Assembly: GCF_016904885.1 (NCBI RefSeq)
Contig: NZ_JADWYI010000001.1
Span: forward strand, 8,985,224 to 9,049,223
DNA length: 64,000 bases
Origin: Archangium primigenium
GTDB taxonomy: Bacteria > Myxococcota > Myxococcia > Myxococcales > Myxococcaceae
Reading direction: 5' to 3'
Of the stretch, positions 48,001 through 56,985 are shown piece after piece (within the stretch, counting starts at the first letter, position 1; every line of letters begins with the position of its first letter). A program made the translations under genes and the position numbers. A model generated the notes under the pieces. That model worked only from the letters and a program-made list of their open reading frames with translations, had not been told where the DNA came from and did no database searches.

Positions 48001-49179
48001 GGCCTCATGCGCTACCGGGTGGGCCGCTACGAGGACTCGCTCGCGGACTTCGCCGGCGCGCGCGAGCTGGCGCGCCAGCTCGGGGCTCCCGCGGACGAGG
48101 TGGACCTCATGCTGGAAGAGGCCATGGCGTACGACTGGATCAACGATTACGCGCGCTCCGAGGAGCGGGTGTACGCGGCCCAGGAGATGGCCTTCGCGGG
48201 CAACCACAAGTCGCCCCTGCTCCAGGTGCGGCTGCTGCTCGGCGTCGGGCGCGCGCAGTTCCGCAACGGCCGCTGGGAGGAGTGCTGCGAGCCCCTGCAG
48301 GAGGCGGCCGAGCGCGCGCGCCAGCTCGGGGACGCGGGCTACGAGTCGCGCGTGGTGGCGCAGCTGTTGCTCGGCGTCATCCTGCCCAACATCGGCCGCA
48401 TCGACGAGGCGGAGAGGCTCTTCGAGGAGGTCATCCACGCGTGCACCGAGCGCGGAGACCGGCTGCACCTGGGCAGCGCCATCTGCAACCGCCGCAACCT
48501 GTGGGTGGCGCGCAACGACCTGCAGGGCGCCATGCAGGATCAGGAGCGCTTCATGCACCTGGGCCGCGAGCTGGGCATGGTGGGCTGGGAGTACTTCGCC
48601 GAGCACAACATGGGCGAGCTGCTCTACCAGGCGGGCCGGGTGGCCGACGCCCTGCCCCACATCACGCGCGCCATCGAGCTGGAGAAGCACCACCCGGAGA
48701 TGGCGCCCCGGCCCTGGGCGCAGCTGCTCAAGGCGCGCTCGCTCGCCTACAACGGCCAGCGCGACAAGGCGGGCGAGCTCTTGCGCGACATCCGCCGCAC
48801 CCTCAAGCAGAGCGGCGCGGAGTTCACCCCCTCGGAGGAGGTGCTCTTCTCCGCGGTGGAGCTGACCACGCGCGACGCGAGCGACACGGAGTGGAGCGAG
48901 CTGCTCACCCGCTCGCAGGAGTACTCGGTGGAGCAGGAGCCCCTGGAGGTGCTGGAGCTGCGCGGGTTGGACCTGCTGCGGCGGGGCGAGCCCCTCCGGG
49001 CCCAGGGCATCCTCGAGGAGGCGCTGAGCCGGGCCGAGACGACGCCCAACCTGATGGGCCACCGGCTCCGGGGCATGCTCAAGCGCGCGCAGCAGCAATC
49101 CACCGAGCAGGGCGCGAGCGCCGAGGTGCTCGCGCCGGAGGCCGCGGCGGGCGGCCGGCGCATCACCCCGAAGCGATGA
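45076..49179 (+). CDS. Giant signalling protein: zinc ribbon, Ser/Thr kinase, AAA ATPase, TPR
   Basis: 1367 residues from GTG 45076. Residues 4-20 are a small zinc-binding segment (CVTCGQRWEGAHAQC). The kinase domain (about 42-305) has ARGGFGTLYAARR, VAIKVAH, HGDLKPENVFL (HGD in place of HRD) and DFGLA. A Pro-rich linker and a region of about 150 residues of unknown type follow. An ATPase module has Walker A GDRGAGKT near residue 530 and Walker B-like LCLILDDAHFA. The last 400 residues are TPR-like helices. The plan matches PknK-type regulators that couple kinase to a signal-transducing NTPase. Target unknown. It overlaps the OPT gene tail-to-tail by 17 bases. Confidence 0.87.
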   Translation: MPRCVTCGQRWEGAHAQCPRGATPTDSLSEERGRMVPSCLIPGYAVTREVARGGFGTLYAARRESDDQLVAIKVAHADHPLARMQLEREAQVLGAIGAPTVPALHASGWLPEGTPYLVMQYIASPTLAQRLARPSGPMPPPDFARWGSALLEALEQVHGRGYLHGDLKPENVFLDEEASRVGFFDFGLARLVNAPASVSADEPTPPVGESFAGTAEYMSPEQCSGPQGLDLRSDLYSSGVLLYEMLTGRPPFLGTATDVIQAHLARRPSRPSEHAPVHPAIEQVVLRCLAKERERRFDTVKELRAALQEALAQAARATPGAPSEKTPPPERPAASAPTGVMRSVAVLFFRSGANPVTVQKALASFGGNLASNDGTRFAGVFDPNAGENPVQRARQAAEGLAAQNLASAALVDVASVTVRHRPGGPARYFGPVFKEQDRYPTDQDPTPLLFTGAAAEALPDLLCEPVPGREGIFRNATTASGPEDVTILQHGSGVLVGRGSELAELLESAGRALVEKAPTLCTVLGDRGAGKTHLSAALVQQLHMALPHTRIATWRAREPVQGDPEGTLRMLLRGALYDFRSDYDLTGSEEEGKARCVKLLGEPLAQELWPGVASTLGWLAPGAAGLQNWAAAPGALRSLAMRATGELLAARAKSQRLCLILDDAHFAEETALDALEYAALAESHLPLWVCVFARPGFERIRPSWGTRAAYRHVLPLGPLSPPSAMELCRALLRPAENVPAAALESLVARAKSVPLFLVELVRGLKRQGLVRQRPSGGSWFLATDELDRMPELRLVDWLADRELGALPVELAAHARLCALLGPDFTAAEAEGVVFELEEEGGAADFPLDPRHATRRLQDLGLLLSHRLEGLSFRNELLRVTVERSLPEADRERIHRAAFRFYLSDAGAAERQRLPRLALHAAAAGMRDEAAALYIDLAESARGRHAYIEAESTYTRALELLDAEDRRRKLTVLRGRGLMRYRVGRYEDSLADFAGARELARQLGAPADEVDLMLEEAMAYDWINDYARSEERVYAAQEMAFAGNHKSPLLQVRLLLGVGRAQFRNGRWEECCEPLQEAAERARQLGDAGYESRVVAQLLLGVILPNIGRIDEAERLFEEVIHACTERGDRLHLGSAICNRRNLWVARNDLQGAMQDQERFMHLGRELGMVGWEYFAEHNMGELLYQAGRVADALPHITRAIELEKHHPEMAPRPWAQLLKARSLAYNGQRDKAGELLRDIRRTLKQSGAEFTPSEEVLFSAVELTTRDASDTEWSELLTRSQEYSVEQEPLEVLELRGLDLLRRGEPLRAQGILEEALSRAETTPNLMGHRLRGMLKRAQQQSTEQGASAEVLAPEAAAGGRRITPKR

Positions 49180-50956
49180 GGCCCAGCGCCGCGAGCGCCG
49201 CGATGACGACGCCCAGCACGGACTCGCCGAGGATGGCGCCCATGCCCACCGAGCGGGCCACTGGCGCCGCCGCGGGCCGCAGCCGACCCACCGCGAACGT
49301 CACGAGCGCGCCCAGGGCGATCGTCACCGAATAGAAGGGCGGCAGCACCATGCCCAGGCCCAGGGCCACCGCCGAGGGCAGCACCCGCGCCCACCGGCCC
49401 CACACGCCCAGCGACAGGCCCACGCCCACGAGCAGGCCCACGCCCAGGGCCGGCGCGGCCCCGGCCGGCAGTCCGGCGAAGCCCCGCGACGTGAGCTCGG
49501 CGAAGACCTTGAACTGCTGCGCCGTGGGCGCGGGCAGCGCGGCCGAGCCGAGCGGGTGCGTGGACGCGAGCAGGTAGAAGGTGGGGATGGCCACCGCGGC
49601 GCCCACCAGCGGCCCGGACAGCTGCGCGAGGAACTGCCGGGACACGTTCGCGCCCAGCCGCCGCCCCGCCTGGAGCGACCACAGGCTCGCGCTCGTGTGG
49701 GACGCGGCACCCGCCACCACGCCGCTCGCCGCCACGCCCAGGCCGGGCTGCCCCGGCACCCACGTCCCGAAGACGACCTGCGTGAGCTGACCCACCACAC
49801 TCATGGGCGCCAGGTCCGACTGCCCCGTCGCGCGCGCGCACACCGCGCACAGGGGGAAGACCAGGACCAGCGCCAGGAAGAGCGCCAGCGGGCCCACCGC
49901 GAAGCCCGACGCGCCCACCGCCAGGGCCACCAGCACGAGCGGCAGCACGCCCCGGCGCACCCACCGACCCGCGGTGGACTCCCAGCCCCCGCCCGCGCCC
50001 AGGCCCCGGACGTCGCCCCACAGGGACGGCAGCGCGCGCACCAGCGGCAGCAGCGAGGGCAGCGAGGCGCCCACCATCAACCCCACGCCGGGCAGCAGCA
50101 GCCAGGACGCCAGGTCCCCCACCGCCACGTGGCCCTGGCCCACGAGCACCGGCCCCAGGCCGCACCAGCCCAGCAGCGCGCCCCCGAGCAGGCTCAGCGC
50201 CGTCTGGAGGCCCACGAGCGAGCCGATGCCCAGCAGCATCGGGCTCCAGTGCACGCCCAGTTGCAGGCTGTCCGCCCCCAGGCCGCCCACCCGCAGCGCC
50301 GCGGGCAGCAAGGACACGGAGGGAATGGCGCCCACCGCGTCCCGGAGCCCCACGACGAGCGCGGACACGAGGCTTCCGCCCCACAGGCCCCGCGAATGCG
50401 TGGCATAGGCCGTGTCCGTGGTGTGCAGCGAGGTGATGAGCTCCGCGGTGGCCACGCCCGTGGGGAACGGCAGGGCCTCCTCCTCCAGCAGGCGCCGCCG
50501 CAGCGCGAAGGCGAACAGCACCCCGAGCAGACCCAGGCCCACGCCCCAGGCGGCCACCGCCCACCCGGGCGGCTGGAGGCCCATCAGCACGAGCGCGGGC
50601 ACGGTGCCCAAGAGTCCGGCGCTCGCGGGCAGGGCGCCCACGGACACCGCCGTCGTCTGCGCGAGGTTCGTCTCCAGGGCCGTCGGCGCCACGCCGCGCC
50701 GTCCCAGCGCCGACAGGCCTCCGAAAGCCAGCAGCGCGGACAGCACGCACCCGGACTCCCAGAAGCCCACCTTGAGGCCCGTGTACACGTTGGTGACGGC
50801 GAGCAGCGCGCCGAACCCCAGGCCCAGGCCCCAGGCGCGTCCCGTCCACTCGGCCCGGGGCGCCGCCACCGGGGCCCCCCGCGGCACGAGTCGGGGGCCG
50901 TCTCCCGCGGCCTCCGGCGGAGTCGGGGTCACCAACTCCGCGGAGCCCTCGCTCAT
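49163..50956 (-). CDS. OPT family oligopeptide/metal-chelate transporter
   Basis: 597 residues with about 14 transmembrane helices. The N-terminal [19 protein letters not shown] and the [12 protein letters not shown] segment are signatures of the OPT/YSL superfamily, which imports peptides or siderophore-like metal chelates. ATG 50956 overlaps the stop of the FHA-hybrid histidine kinase, so the two genes are co-translated with the kinase first. Control of uptake by that sensor, or the sensor reading transport, is inference. Substrate is not readable. Confidence 0.85.
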   Translation of the reverse strand: MSEGSAELVTPTPPEAAGDGPRLVPRGAPVAAPRAEWTGRAWGLGLGFGALLAVTNVYTGLKVGFWESGCVLSALLAFGGLSALGRRGVAPTALETNLAQTTAVSVGALPASAGLLGTVPALVLMGLQPPGWAVAAWGVGLGLLGVLFAFALRRRLLEEEALPFPTGVATAELITSLHTTDTAYATHSRGLWGGSLVSALVVGLRDAVGAIPSVSLLPAALRVGGLGADSLQLGVHWSPMLLGIGSLVGLQTALSLLGGALLGWCGLGPVLVGQGHVAVGDLASWLLLPGVGLMVGASLPSLLPLVRALPSLWGDVRGLGAGGGWESTAGRWVRRGVLPLVLVALAVGASGFAVGPLALFLALVLVFPLCAVCARATGQSDLAPMSVVGQLTQVVFGTWVPGQPGLGVAASGVVAGAASHTSASLWSLQAGRRLGANVSRQFLAQLSGPLVGAAVAIPTFYLLASTHPLGSAALPAPTAQQFKVFAELTSRGFAGLPAGAAPALGVGLLVGVGLSLGVWGRWARVLPSAVALGLGMVLPPFYSVTIALGALVTFAVGRLRPAAAPVARSVGMGAILGESVLGVVIAALAALGLIASG

Positions 50957-53262
50957 CGCGCGACCTCCTGGAGCCGCAGCGGCACGGGCGTGGGCGCGCG
51001 CGGGGCGTCGGGGACGAGCGGCTGCGCGGAGCGGCTCACCAGGGCGCGCAACTGGCGCAAGTCCAACGGCTTGCTGAGCTTGGGATTGGGCACCTCCTGC
51101 AGGAAGCTCAGCGCGCGCGGCGTGAAGGCGCCGCCGGTCATGAACACCACGCGCTGCGCCTGATCCGGCAGGCTGCGGTTGAGCTCGGCGTACAGGTCCA
51201 TGCCCGTCATGCCCGGCATCATCACGTCACACAGGATGATGTCGAAGCGGCCCCCCTGCTCCATCAGCTTGAGCGCGGCCCGGGCGCCGTTGACGGTGGC
51301 CACCTCGTGCTCGGGCGACAGCGAGCGCTGCAGGGCGCGCGTCACGTACGGCTCGTCGTCCACCACCAGGATGCGCGCGCGGCCCGAGGACGGGATCGCC
51401 ACCGGCTCCGGCCGGGCCTCCACCGCCACCCCGGCCACGCCCAGGAACACGAAGAACGTGCTGCCCTTGCCCGGCTGGCTCTCCACGTTGATGCGGCCCC
51501 CCATGGAGTCGACGATGCCGTGGCAGATGGACAGCCCCAGCCCCGTGCCCTCGCCCACCGGCTTGGTGGTGAAGAAGGGGTCGAACACCCGCGCGCGCAC
51601 CTCCGGCGTCATCCCCACGCCCGAGTCGCGCACCTCCACCACCACCTGCCCCGGACCGGCCGCCCGGATGACGACGCGAATCTCGTGCTCCAGCGCGTCC
51701 CCCTCCGGAATGGCGTGCGCCGCGTTGAGCAGCAGGTTGAGGAACACCTGGCACAGCCGCGACTCGGTGCCCTGCACCGTGGGCACGGGCTCGAACTGCG
51801 TCACCAGCCGCGCGCGGTGCTTGATGACGTTGTCCGCCATCTTGCAGGCCAGCTCCACCGCCTTGCTCACGTCCACCGGCCCCAGCCGCTCCTCCTGCTG
51901 GCCCCGCGCGAACGTCTTCAGGTCCCGCACGATGGACGCGATGCGCTCGGCGCCCTCCACCGTCTCGCGCACCACCTGCTGCAGGGGCTCCACCTCGGCC
52001 TCCTCCACGCGGCTCTTGAGCTTGTCGAGCCGATCGGAGACCAGGTGCAGGTTCACCAGCATGTAGGCCAGCGGGTTGTTGATTTCATGCGCCACGCCCG
52101 CGCCCAGCGTGCCCACCGACGCGAGCCGGTCCGCCGTCTGCAACCGGCTCTGCAAGAGCCGCCGCTCGGTGGTGTCGCGGTGCACGAGGATGTGCGCGAT
52201 GGTCCGCCCCTCGGCGTCGCGCAGCGGCGCCACCACGGACTCGCACGAGCAGCGCGTGCCGTCGGGCCGCTGGAAGTCCAGCTCCCCCGTCCACCGGCCC
52301 TGCGCCTCCAGCGCCGCCAGCACCTCGCCCGTCTGCTTGTCCTCCTGCTGCGGGTGCAGCAGCGAGAAGAGCGTCTGGCCCAGGGCCTCGGCCTTGCCCC
52401 GGCCGAACATCTTCTCCGCGCTCGCGTTCCAATCGATGATGCGGCCGCCCCGGTCGGTGACGACCACGCCCTCGCACAGGCTCTCGAAGATGAGCGCCTG
52501 GCGGCGCAGCTCCTGCTCGGCGAGCTTCTTGTCGGTGATGTCCATCACCGTGCCGGTGATGCGCACCGGCGTGCCCGTCTCGTCGCACAGCACGTCGCCC
52601 TTGCACGACAGCCAGCGGCCCCGCGCCCCCGTCACCTCGATGCGGTACTCCACGTCCAGGTGGGCGCGCTGGGCCAGCGCCGTGGCGAGCGCGTCGCGCA
52701 CCCGCCGCAGCTCCGCGGCCTGCACCACCTCGGCCAGGTCCGTGGGCCGTCCGGACAGCGTGCCCACCGGCAGACTCAGCAGCCGGTCCACCTGCTCGCT
52801 CCACGTCACCGCGCCCGTCACCGCGTTCCAGTCCCAGATGCCCACGCGCGCCGCGCTGAGCGCCTGGCGCATCTGCTCCTCGCCCTTCTCCACCAACTCG
52901 CGCATGGAGAAGCGCAGGACCGTCACGGTGCCGATCTGCACCCGGTCGCCCTCGTGCAGGTCGGCGGACGCGATGCGCACCCCGTTGAGGTAGGTGCCAT
53001 TGGTGGAGCCCAGGTCGGCCAGCTGGTAGTGGCCCTCGGGCGAGCGCTGGATGCGCGCGTGCCGGCGCGACACCCCATGGTCGTTGATCTGGAAGCCCGC
53101 GTCCGCGCCCCGGCCGAGCACGTGCTCCAGCGCGTCGATGCGGAACACCTTGCCAATGGCCGCCGGGGTCGTGGTGCTCGTGAGGATGAGGCACGCACTC
53201 TCGGAGGACGGGAGCGGCTTCGCGGGCCCTCCACACATCGTGAGATCGTCCACCATCTTCAT
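50953..53262 (-). CDS. Hybrid histidine kinase with FHA, two PAS domains and receiver
   Basis: 769 residues from ATG 53262 (GGAAG 9 bases upstream; upstream ATGs at 53268 and 53292 are possible). Order: FHA (about 35-120: VLGRGADAGFQINDHGVSRRHARI, DLGSTNGTYLNG), PAS/PAC (about 125-245), PAS/PAC (about 255-370), HisKA with phospho-acceptor His392 (GVAHEINNPLAYML), HATPase (VEVRDSGVGM, GTGLGLSICHGIVDSMGG), receiver with Asp679 (LCDVMMPGMTG). There is no membrane helix, so it is cytoplasmic. The FHA module would bind phosphothreonine, which suggests input from Ser/Thr kinases. A divergent Ser/Thr kinase is 210 bases away. Confidence 0.92.
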   Translation of the reverse strand: MKMVDDLTMCGGPAKPLPSSESACLILTSTTTPAAIGKVFRIDALEHVLGRGADAGFQINDHGVSRRHARIQRSPEGHYQLADLGSTNGTYLNGVRIASADLHEGDRVQIGTVTVLRFSMRELVEKGEEQMRQALSAARVGIWDWNAVTGAVTWSEQVDRLLSLPVGTLSGRPTDLAEVVQAAELRRVRDALATALAQRAHLDVEYRIEVTGARGRWLSCKGDVLCDETGTPVRITGTVMDITDKKLAEQELRRQALIFESLCEGVVVTDRGGRIIDWNASAEKMFGRGKAEALGQTLFSLLHPQQEDKQTGEVLAALEAQGRWTGELDFQRPDGTRCSCESVVAPLRDAEGRTIAHILVHRDTTERRLLQSRLQTADRLASVGTLGAGVAHEINNPLAYMLVNLHLVSDRLDKLKSRVEEAEVEPLQQVVRETVEGAERIASIVRDLKTFARGQQEERLGPVDVSKAVELACKMADNVIKHRARLVTQFEPVPTVQGTESRLCQVFLNLLLNAAHAIPEGDALEHEIRVVIRAAGPGQVVVEVRDSGVGMTPEVRARVFDPFFTTKPVGEGTGLGLSICHGIVDSMGGRINVESQPGKGSTFFVFLGVAGVAVEARPEPVAIPSSGRARILVVDDEPYVTRALQRSLSPEHEVATVNGARAALKLMEQGGRFDIILCDVMMPGMTGMDLYAELNRSLPDQAQRVVFMTGGAFTPRALSFLQEVPNPKLSKPLDLRQLRALVSRSAQPLVPDAPRAPTPVPLRLQEVAR

Positions 53263-53472
53263 GGGCATGCTCTTCCAGGGCCAGGGGTTCATCGCCAGGG
53301 GGAGTATCCAGCAGAGTCGGGGCCGTCCGCATCACACCCCTCCGGACACCCGCCGCCGCATCCATCGTCCAACCAACACCCCGAGCCTGGACGTTAACCC
53401 AACTGCCCGCCGCTCGACAGTGGCCCCCCCGCGGGGTGAGGGCACGGAATACCCGGTGCTACCATCCCGGGC

Positions 53473-54846
53473 ATGGCGGACCTGGACAGTACCTTCCACA
53501 TCCTTCCCCACAAGGAGCGCACTCCTTCCCGAGACAGCCCCGCCACCCGCGTCAAGGTGGCCCCCGGCGTGCTCGCGGGGGAGTACGTGCTCAAGGCCGT
53601 GCTCGCCTCGGGCGGGCATGGCGCCGTGTACGAGGCCGAGCACCGCATCCTCGGCCGGCGCGCGGCGGTGAAGGTCCTGCACTCCCACCTGACGGACCAG
53701 GGCGAGATGCTCCAGCGCTTCGTGCGCGAGGCGCGGGTCGTCAATCAGATCCGCCATCCGCACATCGTGGATGTGTATGACTTCGGCATGCTGCCGGACG
53801 GCAGCCCCTACTACGTCATGGAGCTGTTGCCCGGGCGCACGCTGAGCCAGCTGTTGCAGGAGCGCGGGCGGCTGTCGCCGGAGCGGGCCCTGGCCTACCT
53901 GGAGCCGGTGTGCCAGGCGCTGGAGGCGGCGCACCGCGCGGGCGTGGTGCACCGCGACCTCAAGGCGAGCAACGTGGCCGTGGTGTCCGAGGCGGAGCCG
54001 CCGGTGGTGAAGCTCCTGGACTTCGGCATCGCCAAGTTCATCCACCCCGAGCCGGGCCAGGAGGGCCTGACGGTGGCGGGCCAGCGCCTGGGCACCTCCC
54101 AGGCCATGGCGCCCGAGCAGTTCCGCAGCGGCCACATCGGCCCCACCACGGACGTGTACGCGCTGGGCGTGCTGCTCTACCAGATGCTCACCGGGCACTA
54201 CCCCTTCCAGTCCGAGGACCGGCTGGAGGTGGAGCGCATGCACCTGGAGGCGCCCCCGCCCCGGCCGAGCTCCTCCGCGCCCGTGCCGCCCGCGGTGGAC
54301 GCCGTGGTGCTGCGCTGCCTGGAGAAGGAAGCCGACCGGCGCTACCCCGACGTGGACACCTTCCGCACCGCGCTGCGCGAGGCGGTGCTGCCCGCGTCCA
54401 CCCCGAGCCTGACCGGCACGAGCCGCGGCGTGCGCGCCTTCGCGCTGCACACCGAGGTGGTGATCGACGAGGGCGCCGAGGACGACGCCGCCTACACCAC
54501 CGTGTCCGAGGTGCTCGACGGGCTGGAGCAGGACCTGCGCGCCGCGGGCTTCGTGCTCGCGGTGCAGACGGGCATGGCGCTGCTCGGCGTGCGGCCCGTG
54601 GACGAGCCGCCCGCCACCGACGTGCGCGCGCTGCTGGACACGGCGCGCCGCATGCACGAGCACGCCCGGGAGCTCGCCCGCGGCACGCGCGTGAGCGTGC
54701 ACTCGTGTGTCCACGTGGGCCAGGTGGATGCCCGCCGCGGCCCCGAGGGCATCGACATCACCGGCGGTCCCCTGACGGACATCACCGACTGGTCGGTGCG
54801 TGACGCGAGCGGCTTCGGCATCACCCCCGCCGCCTCACGCGCCTGA
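53473..54846 (+). CDS. Ser/Thr protein kinase, cytoplasmic
   Basis: 457 residues. The kinase domain (about 37-295) is complete: ASGGHGAVYEAEH, AAVKVLHSH, HRDLKASNVAV, DFGIAKF, GTSQAMAPEQF. The last about 150 residues (RGVRAFALHTEVVIDEG, VGQVDARRGPEGIDITGGPL) form an accessory domain with no motif that I know, somewhat like nucleotide-cyclase-type modules (HVGQVD). No membrane segment is seen. ATG 53473 sits 210 bases from the divergent FHA histidine kinase start, and the pair may form one circuit: this kinase could phosphorylate a Thr recognised by the FHA domain (inference). Confidence 0.88.
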   Translation: MADLDSTFHILPHKERTPSRDSPATRVKVAPGVLAGEYVLKAVLASGGHGAVYEAEHRILGRRAAVKVLHSHLTDQGEMLQRFVREARVVNQIRHPHIVDVYDFGMLPDGSPYYVMELLPGRTLSQLLQERGRLSPERALAYLEPVCQALEAAHRAGVVHRDLKASNVAVVSEAEPPVVKLLDFGIAKFIHPEPGQEGLTVAGQRLGTSQAMAPEQFRSGHIGPTTDVYALGVLLYQMLTGHYPFQSEDRLEVERMHLEAPPPRPSSSAPVPPAVDAVVLRCLEKEADRRYPDVDTFRTALREAVLPASTPSLTGTSRGVRAFALHTEVVIDEGAEDDAAYTTVSEVLDGLEQDLRAAGFVLAVQTGMALLGVRPVDEPPATDVRALLDTARRMHEHARELARGTRVSVHSCVHVGQVDARRGPEGIDITGGPLTDITDWSVRDASGFGITPAASRA

Positions 54847-54914
54847 GCCGCCGCGCCCCGCGCGGCCCCGTCGCTCCTCCGCCTCACCCTCCTGCCTCAC
54901 CCTCCTTCACCCCC

Positions 54915-54951
54915 ACAGACGGGGCGTGGCCCTCCGGGGCCCCCCGTCTGT
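54915..54951 (+). terminator. GC-rich hairpin after the kinase gene
   Basis: ACAGACGGGG pairs perfectly with CCCCGTCTGT, with more GC pairing possible in the loop. It lies 69 bases after the kinase stop. There is no T run, so it is only a candidate terminator. Confidence 0.45.
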
Positions 54952-55028
54952 CCGCCCGGGCGTCCCGAGGGCTTTCCACTGCACGACACCCCGCGGGCGT
55001 TTTCCTGCCCCGCGGAACGAGACGGCTG

Positions 55029-55048
55029 TTCCCCGCGCAACCGGGGAA
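55029..55048 (+). promoter_or_regulatory. Inverted repeat upstream of the repeat lipoprotein gene
   Basis: TTCCCCG, six bases CGCAAC, CGGGGAA. It lies 153 bases before the start codon and could be an operator or a leader hairpin. Confidence 0.25.
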
Positions 55049-55200
55049 TAACCGACTTGGAGGGGTCTCCTTTTTTCCTGCTTTGGCATGAGTCACAGTG
55101 AAGACATGGAGGACGGCTTGTCGGGCTGTTTCCGAGACTCCATGTGGGGGGGCGGTCAATCCATCAAGGCATCCACATCCGAACGCAGGAGGGAGTGTCC

Positions 55201-56148
55201 ATGCTGAAGCAGACGCTGGGGTCACGACGCGGCGACGGAGTCCTTCGGGGAGCGGGCTGGGCGGTCACGACGCTGTGGGCGCTGGGCGGCGCCTGGGGGT
55301 GCGGACCCGCGGAGGGGCCGCTCCAGGAGCCGGAGGAACCCGTGCTCGCCCTGTCTCGGGCGGTGGAGCACGGCAACGGGCTGAACCTCAACGGGCTCAA
55401 CCTCAACGGGCTCAACCTCAACGGGCTGGAGGCGCAGGGCCTGAGCCTCGAGGGCTTCGCGACGAAGGGCTTCAGCGACTGGTTCCAGGGCGCGCCCACG
55501 CAGCGCGCCGAGGTGATGAAGTACGTGGTGGCCTGCGCGGTGCCCGCGGGACAGGCGCGCGCGTTCACGAACACCGCCACGGGCACGACCTACCGGTGGG
55601 AGGGCCTGCTGGGGCTCGCGCCCGGCTGGAGCGACGGGGAGGAGGCCACCTTGGAGGAGCTCCAGGTGGTGAGCGCCTGCATGGCGGCCCACGCCAACAA
55701 GTTCGGTATCCACGTCACCATCTCCGTGCGCGGCCGGGACGGGGGGGGCAACGTGCTGCCCGTGAGCCTGCAGGAGAGCACCGTCTATGGCGTCCAGGAG
55801 GCGTGCTTCTTCGGCAACCTCTTCGATGGCCAGACGGGCGTCTTCAGCGGCAACGACGGCTTGAGCCTGGGCAGCGGGGAGAGCAGCCCGCGGGTGTGCG
55901 GATTGCCGGGCGTGCCCTCCGGCTCCCAGTGCCAGCCCATGGTGTACGTGGGCAGCTGCGCGGCGCACTGCACCCTGGACGCGAGCGGCGGCTTCTACAC
56001 GTCCTGCACCTACGGGGGCACCACCTACACGCGGCCGCTCTCCACGCGCATGAAGGTCGCGGACATCGCCCACTGCGGCAATGGCACCTGCGAGGCGCCG
56101 GAGGTCTGCGGCCTGCCCAGCCAGTGCGCGAGCGATTGCGGCTGCTAG
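55201..56148 (+). CDS. Lipoprotein with LNG repeats and Cys-rich C-terminus
   Basis: 315 residues; ATG 55201 with AGGAGG upstream. The signal region ends GGAWGC, a candidate lipidation site at Cys34. Residues about 60-75 are a short tandem repeat (GLNLN three times) followed by related GLEAQGLSLEG. The rest contains about 14 Cys, likely paired, ending CGNGTCEAPEVCGLPSQCASDCGC, a Cys motif seen at the ends of some myxobacterial surface proteins. The family is not recognised. It ends 10 bases before the convergent DUF2071 gene. Confidence 0.65.
   Translation: MLKQTLGSRRGDGVLRGAGWAVTTLWALGGAWGCGPAEGPLQEPEEPVLALSRAVEHGNGLNLNGLNLNGLNLNGLEAQGLSLEGFATKGFSDWFQGAPTQRAEVMKYVVACAVPAGQARAFTNTATGTTYRWEGLLGLAPGWSDGEEATLEELQVVSACMAAHANKFGIHVTISVRGRDGGGNVLPVSLQESTVYGVQEACFFGNLFDGQTGVFSGNDGLSLGSGESSPRVCGLPGVPSGSQCQPMVYVGSCAAHCTLDASGGFYTSCTYGGTTYTRPLSTRMKVADIAHCGNGTCEAPEVCGLPSQCASDCGC
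55381..55425 (+). repeat. Three tandem 15-base repeats inside the lipoprotein gene
   Basis: CTSAACCTCAACGGG (S is G or C) occurs three times head to tail, each adding five residues (LNLNG). The first copy differs at one base. In-frame copy number changes would lengthen or shorten the protein without frameshift. Confidence 0.85.
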
Positions 56149-56158
56149 CCCCGCCGCC

Positions 56159-56917
56159 TCAGGGCGCCACGCGCCGCAGCCGGAACACGTCCACGTCCAC
56201 GCCCTCGGAGAACAAGGCCAGGGGCGGCGCGGCGGGGCGCGGCAGCCCCGAGGCCGCCAGGAGCGTCTCCTCCAAGCCCTCCACGTCGGCTTCCCGCACC
56301 TGGTAGGGGGCGTGGTGCACCTGGCCGCGGAACAGCTCGCCGTGCGCCTGGGAATAGAGGAAGTAGCGCTCGACGAGGAAGTGCTGGAAGGAGCCCGGCA
56401 CCGAGGGGGCCGCCGGGCCCCGGGGCGTGCAGCGCACCGCGCACGAGGCGGGCGCCGGCGGGGGCCAGCGGCGCTCGGAGCGGTAGGCCAGGGAGCCGCC
56501 TCCGGGCGCGAGGTCCAGGGACATGCGCGCGTAGTGGTAGGGCAGCTTGAACCAGGCCCGCGCCAGCCGCACGGCGATGGCGTTGGCGGCTTCCAGGCTG
56601 AAGAACCAGACGCCGGGATCCTTGCCTCCGGCATGCACGTACGTGCGCACGTTGGTCTCGTGGAAGTCCGACAGGAAGCCCACGGCGGGCAGGCCCCGGG
56701 GGCGCACGCCGCGCATGGTGAAGGGCACGAGGCCTATCCAGGCCCGCCCCTCGAACGTGTCGAGCGTCAGGCCCTTGGGCAGCAGGGGCGCCACGACGTC
56801 CACGGGCAGCGACCAATGCAGGAAGAGCAGGTGGCGCCAGCGCTGGTACATGACCGGCCGCTCGTCGGGCCTGCGCGTGGGGGCGATGCGATCGATGTCG
56901 GACGGGGACTCGGACAC
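56159..56917 (-). CDS. DUF2071 (YqjF-like) family protein
   Basis: 252 residues from GTG 56917, with GTGGAG upstream. The opening MYQRWRHLLFLHWSLPVDVVAPLLPKGLTLDTFEGRAWIGLVPFTMRGVRPRGLP pattern is typical of DUF2071 (given here only for position, residues about 23-78). It continues with FHETNVRTYVHAGG and VWFFSLEAANAIAVRLAR. These proteins relate in fold to acetoacetate decarboxylase, but no function is established. No signal peptide is present, so it is cytoplasmic. A 68-base gap separates it from the upstream STAS-like gene on the same strand. Confidence 0.82.
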   Translation of the reverse strand: MSESPSDIDRIAPTRRPDERPVMYQRWRHLLFLHWSLPVDVVAPLLPKGLTLDTFEGRAWIGLVPFTMRGVRPRGLPAVGFLSDFHETNVRTYVHAGGKDPGVWFFSLEAANAIAVRLARAWFKLPYHYARMSLDLAPGGGSLAYRSERRWPPPAPASCAVRCTPRGPAAPSVPGSFQHFLVERYFLYSQAHGELFRGQVHHAPYQVREADVEGLEETLLAASGLPRPAAPPLALFSEGVDVDVFRLRRVAP

Positions 56918-56985
56918 AGGGGCTCCACGGAGGAAGACACGGCATACATAACGCGGGCCCCACCAAGCGACATCCCTGGAGCGAC

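Larger units (their letters stand above)
54847..55200. other. Intergenic region with two hairpins
   Basis: 354 bases between the kinase and the repeat lipoprotein. It holds a GC-rich inverted repeat at 54915-54951 and a smaller one at 55029-55048, a T-rich run near 55070, and the ribosome-binding site AGGAGG before 55201. Open frames across it lack coding bias. No known promoter or RNA was recognised. Confidence 0.5.

Noticed and set aside
55083..55103. Sigma-54-like site (TGGCA-type) upstream of the repeat lipoprotein
   Set aside because: The -12 element TTGCA is absent at the needed spacing.
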